Shown here: positions 56,824 to 64,000 of the stretch, one piece after another
Position numbering within the stretch: position 1 is the first letter of the stretch
How the letters are laid out: each line of letters opens with the position of its first letter
Source of the DNA: Canna indica
Taxonomy: Eukaryota > Streptophyta > Magnoliopsida > Zingiberales > Cannaceae
Reading direction: 5' to 3'
NCBI GenBank assembly: GCA_034359265.1
Contig: CP136890.1
Location: forward strand, 54,429,501-54,493,500
DNA: 64,000 bases
Notes under the pieces: generated by a model
The model's input: the letters and a program-made list of their open reading frames with translations, nothing else
Database searches by the model: none
What the model was told of the DNA's origin: nothing
Position numbers and translations under genes: made by a program

Positions 56824-57943
56824 TCAACCTCCTCCTCCCCATATGACTGAGCACCATCCTCCACAGCCATGGTCGCCGCCGGCACGTGGCGAGGGAGGGA
56901 GTACTAGTGGCGGTGGGAGGGGGAGGATGTTGGCTTGTCGGAGGGGGAGGATGTCGGCTTGTCGAAGGGGAGGTGGTTCTGTTGCAAATCTTTGGGATGG
57001 AGAAGGAGGAGGCGGCGGTAGGTGGGAGAAAAAAGAGAAAAAAGAGGAAAAAAATACTTTTTAATCTATTATTTGTGCCTAGATGTACGTGGCAGACCAC
57101 GTATGACACCGTCATGACACACAAGCACCGTTTATCTCCACGTCAGCTAAGTTGAGATGACACGTGACGATTTGGTAGATGATATAAACGGAAGCAAATG
57201 TTGTGCATTTACAAGCTAAATTTGAAATCGTTAGTAGAACCTAAAATTTTTACAAACATTGTGATTTTTTAGTCTATTATCCCTCCCTTCTTTTTTTACT
57301 TTAATAATAGACAAGTCATTATAAGTAAGATGCACTTCATAACTTACTAGCCTAAATGGCTGATGTAGCATCTCAAGAAGTTTAGACTATTTGGAGAATG
57401 CCCGTACAATTTACCGCGATCACTTTACATCATAATTTCCTTTTGTAACATTAAGCAGACAATTGATTTGGGGCCAATAAGGTGGGAGAAGCCTTTTCAT
57501 ACCCTCAAGTATGAGTCTTAAAATATGCAAGTCAACCCCCTATGGTTGAGTGTTCCCTTGCAATGTGCATATAGTTTCACAAATCCATCAATACGAAGTT
57601 GTTGGATTTCAGGTCTTTAAACAAAGTATTTAGGCAGTTGTAGACCATCATTAACTGGTCAACAATAAGGCTGCTTACATTTTGAATCAGTTGTCAATCA
57701 TGAAATAACCTTTTTGCTAATGTAAGGGTAACACCATGCACATTAACCCTCTTCAAGTTCAAACTCTGCCTTAGCAGAAGCCTTAGAACGCTAGGATCAT
57801 CCTTTTCCCAGATAGTTATTATAATGTTTGTTAAGTCATACTTGCTTGAGTGAATCTTGGAACATCATTGATGCTTGAAAAGTCAAATTCCTGTTTAAGT
57901 GCTATGAAGTTAACGAAGAAAGGGGAGCTTAAAAAAACCTTCA

Positions 57944-58205
57944 TACTGTGCTACAACTGTATCTCTGAACCACTTGCTGGCATTTTGAATCTTCAATGTT
58001 TGTGCACTCAATCACGCATGTCTTGATTGGCCGCTCGACATGGTATCCCTTCGCTTCTTTTTCCAGTTGTAAACAATATGTCTGGAATGTACCTACAGTA
58101 ACTTGAAGTCTGAAATCTAGACTGAACAAAAAATTAATTTCGAGTCTATTCATTTCCAATGTGCTGATCCCTCCCACTCTAGCATAATAAGCATTGGTGC
58201 AGAAT
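57944..58205 (-). CDS. Cyclin-U (P-type) C-terminal exon
   Basis: Minus strand, opened by a canonical CTGCAG| acceptor at 58206. It begins in a split codon and then FCTNAYYARVGGISTLEMNRLEINFLFSLDFRLQVTVGTFQTYCLQLEKE, the highly conserved C-terminal cyclin-fold signature of plant U/P-type cyclins, which bind A-type cyclin-dependent kinases. An 87-codon exon ends at a stop at 57941. No damage is seen in this exon. Plant cyclin-U genes usually have the start of the cyclin box in a first exon, which I could not find up to 59.8 kb. It may lie beyond the insertion at 59801, or be missing. Confidence 0.78.
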
Positions 58206-58817
58206 CTGCAGTTAAAGAGATGAGAGTCACTTGATGACAAGAAACATATAAGACTGTACCAATTATGTGGTAACATTTCTTTTTGCTCAATCTAGATTAG
58301 CCTAGTATGCGAGAAAAGAATTTGGATTTTCAATTCATTTTGATGAACTATCCATGTTCTAGTTTAGCAGTTGAAGTTGCATAGACAAACAAGAAAATGA
58401 TAGGCAAGGTTGCTATACAAAATTGTATAACATGGTTCCGAGAGTGGAATTTGATATCAACAAATAATTAGAGCACAAAAAACTAAAACTATAAATTTTC
58501 TCATTTGAAAATCTACAAAAGTTAAGCTAACTAGCACGAAGATCCTAACCTTAATTTGTTTGCTCACCAAACAGGTCCCCCCATTTATGATAAAAATAGT
58601 TCTCCATTATCCCTTTTGCTAAAGTACTAATCAAAGACTCAGTATTCAAAGAAAAAAACTTAAGAATATGATAATAACTTATCCATAAATGATGATATAA
58701 AAGGCGCAATGCATATTTTCACAGTGTCATACAATTGGCTTTAATAAGGGGGTGTGAAGTGAAGAAAAATTATTAGAACTTTTTAAACTCTAATCCAACT
58801 ACTACCAATCCTCACCG

Positions 58818-59337
58818 TCACCAGAAAGAGGATGTTGGAGGTAGCATGTATATGGAAGAACCCGTTGTTGCAAGCTGTACATCAGGGAAAATGCAGTGGC
58901 TGGAAGAGCTGCTAAGTACTGAAGTTACTTGCACCGCTCCAACCATGTTTACTGCACACGCCTCAAGCTCTCTGAGTTGTTCACCTTCTTTGCACTCTGC
59001 AAACAACGCCAAAGATGTGCTGCACTTTCCCTTCAAACTGCTCTCTTAAATCTCTCTACTGCAGCCATCAAAACACCCCTTTACTCAACTCATGTCAGCT
59101 ATGTGAGAAGATTGAAGCGCCAAAATTTCATTTGAAAACGTAAAGCTTGCACCAAATCACCATTTGACATCACATTCAACAGCATGCAAATCCACCAAGA
59201 TGCTTGGCCCAAAGCTTGATCAAAATCCCTTGATTTTGCCTTCAATGATGCCAATTTGAGATGTGGTCACCGCCTCACCGGTAAGGAATTCGGCTGGATT
59301 TCTTGCGCTTGGGCTAGGATGGCAGCAGAGGCAGTCT
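58818..59337 (-). pseudogene. Unidentified protein-like exon cluster
   Basis: On the minus strand three blocks read like protein in different frames: TASAAILAQAQEIQPNSLP (about 59330-59275, followed by GTGAGG), then LASLKAKSRDFDQALGQASWW...GDLVQALRFQMKFWRFNLL (about 59265-59115), then TSLALFAECKEGEQLRELEACAVNMVGAVQ (about 59020-58935). The smooth composition and exon-like joints suggest a decayed or spliced host gene. I do not recognise the family. It lies upstream of the cyclin exon on the same strand but does not look like a cyclin. Confidence 0.35.
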
Positions 59338-59800
59338 TCACGGGAAGTTTAAAGAAAAAGAAGAACAATATACTATATGTGAAATAAACCAACGGGTATA
59401 AGAGATATTTTTGGTTCAATTACTTATTTACATGGTTCAGCCCCTTAATCCCAACTATTCAAGCTAATTTCCAACCATTCAGCTTCAATTGATGTGATTT
59501 ACTTTCAATTAAACATGGTTCTTTGCAATTGGAGACCGATTGAACTCCATTCAGGTTGAATTGGTGTGGTTCACACTTAATGACTGAATTCTCGTTAATT
59601 TCCCCTCAAGTGAACTGATTTTGAGCTCAAACCAGTGCTGGTTCATTTGAATCCAGTCTGGTTCTGGCCCAATTTGAGTAAATACCCAACATTAAGAAAA
59701 CAATGTCAGATTACACGTACATCATCTGATATGATCTCATGTTCTTAGTATACAAAGGAGCACTAAGCTCTTTATTATAGAGCAGTTCTGGACACCGTCT

Positions 59801-60503
59801 TGTCACGGGCCAATTGTTTTATGCGGAAGAACCCGTGTGGCACCCTTGCATCCCGTGCAAGGGATAAGCCTACCATCTCGAATCCGTCCCGAATTGGACT
59901 TCCCAACTTAACATCGCGGGGCATGCATTGGTCCACGTGCCAACCTCGCGCCCTATATCCGCGTCCCCAAAAGACCATGTTTGCTGAATGGTATTGAAGG
60001 CATAAAGTAAAACAACAATTACAAGACTATGGATGCAAGAAAACAAAAAACCGGGTGTAGGACGAGCTCCGCAATTGTCTTGGGCGAAGATCGACTGGTC
60101 ACACGCCCATATGGGCCGCTCGTTCGTCTCCGCTCAGGGCAACCGCTTTGTTTGCCAATGCTCTCCTACATTATACATGAGACCCCTAACCCCCAAGTGC
60201 GACCCCCAAGGTTCCCAAAAGCACGAGGAGCATGACAAAATCGTGGCCATGTAAGATGGTGATTTTCCATGGCCACGGCCACGAAAACTGCTCCGCTTAA
60301 TAGTAACGCACGCACCAAGCATCGAATGACCTCGAAATGCATCCAACTCGTACTGTGGGCCCTCGGGGATCGCACAAAGAATTTTACAAGTACAAACTAC
60401 AATAAAAGCCAAAATTACATGGACGCGAAAACATATTTACAAATATATAGGGAACATTTCGACATGATTCGTCGTTGCTCGGGTAAATCAAAAGTCCCTA
60501 ACA
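59801..60503 (-). repeat. 3' LTR of the LARD-type element
   Basis: It matches 62071-62780 nearly base for base with a few indels. The ORFs here are duplicated at the other LTR. Confidence 0.9.
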
Positions 60504-61319
60504 TCCTCCCCCACTTCAAGCTTCGACGTCCTCGTCGAACTCACCTAGACCGCACCGTCTTTCTGCATAGGCTGTAATTGCTTAAGTGAATTCTTCACAA
60601 GTAGTCGAAGGGAACACCGCCTGAGTAACGACATGCCGCAGTTGGGCCGCCACATGTCGCGTTTCGCCATTTGAAGTCCGCCACCAGGAAATGACTACTT
60701 GTAATCATTGAGTTTCATCATCTCATGTTGCTGCGAGAAAGGACTTTGAGATTCCCAAACTCGTTGCTAGGCAATGAAAGTCCTAAACTTGTGGAGCAAA
60801 CGAGTGTCGTTGAGCAACGCTCGCTTGAAGGGGCACCAGCGCCGTTGAGCAACGCTCGCTTGAAGGGACACCAAGAATAGACTACTTGATTCACCAAGTC
60901 TCGGTCTTGCTGGGCAATGAAAAGTCCCAGACTTGAAGAGCATACGAGCGCCGTTGAACAATGCTCGTCTCGGGTAACATCTAGGTGTCGTTGTGCAACA
61001 CCCAAGTGATAAGTAGTTCCTTGGCCGCACCATATTAGAACATTGCCTCCACCGCCGCCTTGTCCGGCTTTGCCTCAGCAAGAGCACGGGCCGATCACTG
61101 CTCCAACTTGCCCCCGCAGGGTCATGGTACCCACCACCGAGTCCATCTCAACGAGCCCATCTCAACCGACCAAGTCTTACATCGCGCCCCTGGATCACGA
61201 CTTGAGGGATTTGTTCTAATCCGACCACGACGTCCGCCAACTCTCCACACTAAGAGCATTGCTGCCACACCACAGTTGTTCTTCGCTAGTGCTGGTTTTG
61301 GACATGTCAATCTTGCGTC

Positions 61320-61700
61320 TTAAAAGCCATCTGCTCTGCGCACAAATCTTGCATCTTAGAGGCCATCTTGCCTTGCGCACCAACCTTGCGACTTAGGGGA
61401 CATCAGCTCTGCGCACCAACTTGGCGTCTCACGAGCAATCTGCTCTGCGTTGCGTCTTAGGGGTCATCAGCCCTGCACACAAACTTGGCGACTCACGAGC
61501 CATCAGCTCTGCACTGCGTCTTAGGGGTCATCAGCCCCGCGCACCATCCTTTGCGACTCACAAGCCATTGGCTCTGCGCCGCGTCTTAAGGGACATCTGC
61601 CATGCGCACCATCCTTAGCGACTCACGAGCCATCGGCTCCGCGCTGCGTCTTAACGGACATCGCCCTGCGCACCATCCTCGCATGTTATGAGAGAGTGCT
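61320..61700. repeat. 64-65 bp tandem repeat inside the LARD
   Basis: GCGTCTTA anchors stand at 61452, 61516, 61581 and 61646. Units contain GACTCACGAGCCATC(A/G)GCTC and CCTGCGCACCA. Earlier decayed units extend to 61320. Confidence 0.82.
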
Positions 61701-61855
61701 TTGCGCACAATGTGCGTCTTACTAGAGATCTACTCTGCGCAGGACTTTGTGTCTTATGAGAGAGTCTGCTCTGCGCACTACTGTGCGTCTTATGAGAGAT
61801 TTACTCTGCGCACTACTGTGCGTCTTATGAGAGATCTACTTTGCGCACAGGACTT
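61701..61855. repeat. About 35-41 bp tandem repeat inside the LARD
   Basis: CTCTGCGCAC(T)ACTGTGCGTCTTATGAGAGA recurs, with two units at a 35-bp step near 61768-61840. The wording is related to the 65-bp repeat beside it. Confidence 0.75.
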
Positions 61856-62053
61856 AAAAGACATCTTCTCTGCGTGCAAACGACTTTGTGTTTTAGGGGC
61901 CCACCTGCCCTGCATAAAAGTCACGATCTTCACATCAATCAACGAATGCTTGCCTCCATGAATACAACCGTCAGAATGTCCATCGATTGTATTCACTGCA
62001 TCAGCAACTCGAATTCGTCCAACTGGCCAATTCTCAGTTGGAGGCTTGCAAAT

Positions 62054-62069
62054 CTTGCTATGATACCAA
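62054..62069 (-). other. Primer binding site of the LARD
   Basis: TTGGTATCATAGCAAG on the minus strand, adjoining the 5' LTR at 62071. Confidence 0.85.
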
Positions 62070-62070
62070 C

Positions 62071-62780
62071 TGTCACGGGCCAATTGTTTTATGCGGAAGA
62101 ACCTGTGCGGCACCCTTTCATCCCGCGCAAGGGATAAGCCTATCATCTCGAATCCGTCCCGAATTGGGCTTCCCGACTTAACATCGCGGGGCATGCGTTG
62201 GTCCACGTGCCAACCTCGCGCTCCATATCCGTGCCCCCAAAAGACCATGTTGACCGAATGGTATTAAAGACAAAGTAAAACAACAATTACAAGACTATGG
62301 ACGCAAGAAAGCATAAAACCGGGTGTAGGACGAGCTCCGCAATTGTCTTGGGCGAAGATCGACGGGTCGCACGCCCATATGGGCTGCTCGTTCGTCTCCG
62401 CCCAAGGCAACCGCTTTGTTTGCCAACGCTCTCCTACATTATACATGAGATCCCTAACTCCCAAGTGCCACCCCCAAGGTTCCCGAAAGCACGAGCATAA
62501 CAAAATCGTGGCCATGCAAGATGGTGATTTTCCATGGCCATGGCCATGACGAATGCAGGAAAACTGCTCCGCTTAGTCGTAATGCACGCACCAAGCGTCG
62601 AATGATCTCGAAATGTATCCAACTCATACCGAGGGCCCTCGGGGATCGCACAAAGGTTTTTACAAGTACGAACTACAATAAAAGCCAAAATTACATGGAC
62701 GCGAAAACATATTTACAAACATGTAGGGAACATTCCGCCATGATTCGTCGTTGCTCGGGCAAATCGAAAAGTCCCTAACA
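62071..62780 (-). repeat. 5' LTR of the LARD-type element
   Basis: TGTCACGGGCCAATTG...CCCTAACA. It is adjacent to the primer site and is the partner of 59801-60503. Confidence 0.9.
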
Positions 62781-63500
62781 GTTTGCTCCATCATCTCCTT
62801 TCGGGTTAACTGTAACATCATCTCGCTTGATAGCAAGGAGCCATTATAGGCCAAGGTGGAGCACGACGAGGATGGAAAGCTCGATACAAATGTGCAAGTT
62901 AACGAGCTCCCGATTGAAAGTCTCCCGCACTTGTCAAACAAGTTAAACATGAGGATACTCATTACAATCATCACAAAACCAGATATTGAGGAGTTCCAAC
63001 TTTAACCACATCCACTTCTAAATTCGTATAAGGAACGACAATTGCTCCACAACAAGTTTGAGCTCAAGGCATTGTGATGGTGAGGAGTATGAACAATGTT
63101 GACAATGAATAGTAAGAATTCATCGGTTAGATGCACCTTTGTGGAAGGGATGAAATTACCGAAGTACCCTCATTTATCTCATTTGTATACATATGGGTAT
63201 TTAAGGTACCTTTAATGGTCATGAAATATAGGTATTAAAACACAGACTCAATATGCTAACAAAGATTTCCTTGGGTATGCAAAGTGACACCAAAAAAACA
63301 TACAGCTCCCGAAGTGGAAATCACCGCACCACATGTATGCAAAGTGAAATATACTGTATTATTTAAAATATATTATACTTTTTAATCATGATCAAGATGA
63401 TTTAACTAAAACTTATAACATGTAAACACCACCCGACCTAATTATGTTATTTAATGGACATGTAATAAATAGTTCATAAATCAGTTAAGTGGGTCATAAG
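62781..63500. other. No recognised gene
   Basis: A short open stretch on the plus strand near 62845-62995 (VEHDEDGKLDTNVQVNE...) has no family that I know. The rest is AT-rich and non-coding. Confidence 0.4.
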
Positions 63501-63688
63501 TCTGCTACAAATGACATCCTAACTTAAACTCGTTTTTGAGAGGTAAAACAGCTCATCTTCATTAATAGGCCGCCCTAAGAATAAAAGCGGAGAAAAAAGA
63601 AGGTACAACAAAAATTAGGAACACAATAAGTAAACCTCCACCAACAACTAAGAATAATAACTAAATAGATAAATACATATAACTCTAA

Positions 63689-64000
63689 CGCTCCCCTGAA
63701 GCTGAAGCATGTATATCAACCATGGTCAGCTCGACACATTTAAATCGAGTGAGTCCAAGAGTCTTGGTGGAGATTTCAGCGATTTGTTCTTAAGAGAAGG
63801 TGTAAGGAGTGACAATCTTCTTAAGAAGCACAACATCATCAATGAAATGATAATCAACCTCAATGTGCATCATTCTCTCATAAAACACAAGATTGCTTGC
63901 AATGTAGATGGCAAACTGATTGTCATATAGGCTGAAGTAAACCCAAATTCCTCAAGTAAGGTTTTAATCTACATCGTTTCGCAAGAAATGTGTGCATTAC
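63689..64000 (-). pseudogene. pol: Ty1/copia RNase H end relic, running off the window
   Basis: On the minus strand the copia RNase H tail is legible: AYDNQFAIYIASNLVFYERMMHIEVDYHFIDD (about 63910-63815), then KIVTPYTFS with a stop, then EQIAEISTKTLG. A purine tract CAGGGGAGCG (63689-63698) follows and probably starts a 3' LTR to the left (TTAGAGTTATATG). The rest of the element is outside the window. Confidence 0.82.

Larger units (their letters stand above)
56204..57283. mobile_element. Expanded member of the small MULE family with extra DNA
   Basis: The ends GGGATAATAGACTAAAAAATCAC and its complement match the MITEs at 31855 and 32417, and the arms (56204-56350; 57125-57283) share their ATCGTCA...TGACGAT core. 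The 770-bp interior is foreign to the small copies. It has three copies of GAGCACCATCCTCCACAGCC followed by ATGGTCGCCG, a CT run, an ATT run and a GC-rich unique part. The interior has no protein that I can name. It looks like a Pack-MULE-type acquisition. Confidence 0.68.
59801..62780 (-). mobile_element. Non-autonomous LTR element (LARD-type) without pol
   Basis: Two direct LTRs (59801-60503 and 62071-62780) start TGTCACGGGCC and end CCCTAACA. The primer site on the minus strand (TTGGTATCATAGCAAG, 62054-62069) and the purine tract GTGGGGGAGGA (60504-60514) set the orientation. The 1.57 kb interior has no gag or pol, and most of it is tandem repeats, so movement would need another element's enzymes. 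The LTRs are closely similar by eye, suggesting a younger age than the copia relics. Confidence 0.85.

Noticed and set aside
59775..60577. ORFs in the LARD region that recur at 61790-62778
   Set aside because: They are duplicated because they lie in the two LTRs; no protein family fits.

Overview
The window is nuclear DNA of a flowering plant. The evidence is the mix of mobile elements: SIRE-like and Tork/Tnt1-like Ty1/copia, a Tat-like Ty3/gypsy element, a LINE, MULEs, CACTA (En/Spm) elements, hAT MITEs and tRNA-like SINEs. A plant U-type cyclin exon is also present. I cannot name the family or species. I see no rRNA, tRNA or CRISPR. No host gene is complete here; the only believable host coding segment is one cyclin-U exon on the minus strand near 58.0-58.2 kb.

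Layout. 0-6 kb: a decayed SIRE-like copia element, cut at the left by the window edge. 6-13 kb: minus-strand copia relics, broken by two hAT-type MITEs and a 2.5 kb solo LTR. 13-15 kb: the 3' end of a LINE and a long-TIR element. 16-18.4 kb: the 3' half of a minus-strand SIRE-like element. 18.4-23.4 kb: a truncated Tat-like gypsy element holding a hAT-type element, which itself holds a foldback MULE. 23.4-25.5 kb: a SIRE-like 3' end with its LTR. 25.5-32.7 kb: very AT-rich DNA with a palindromic MITE, two SINE-like modules, a large direct-repeat block and two small MULE MITEs.

32.8-56.1 kb is the centrepiece. It is one minus-strand Tork/Tnt1-like copia element (3' LTR at 32.8-34.3 kb, 5' LTR at 55.1-56.1 kb) split by later insertions. 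A CACTA remnant lies between its integrase and its pre-integrase domain. A roughly 15.7 kb MULE lies between its protease and gag. The MULE transposase gene is in turn split twice: by a SIRE-like solo LTR (5-bp target duplication), which contains a second solo LTR, and by a 7.0 kb CACTA element with perfect 12-bp ends and an ATA target duplication. The CACTA element carries a Tnp2-type gene broken only by four in-frame stops, plus a spliced Tnp1-type gene. The MULE also has an opposite-strand, intron-containing gene resembling GRF-zinc-finger proteins.

56-64 kb holds a MULE expanded by non-element DNA, the cyclin-U exon, an unidentified minus-strand exon cluster, a 3.0 kb non-autonomous LTR element without pol, and the end of another minus-strand copia element.

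The most unusual sequence signal is in the SIRE-like LTRs. GGTCGACC-type palindromes form an array that ends at an inverted CAACG/CCGTTG pair with the same 18-bp spacing in four different LTRs. The pair is followed 28-38 bp later by a TATA box.
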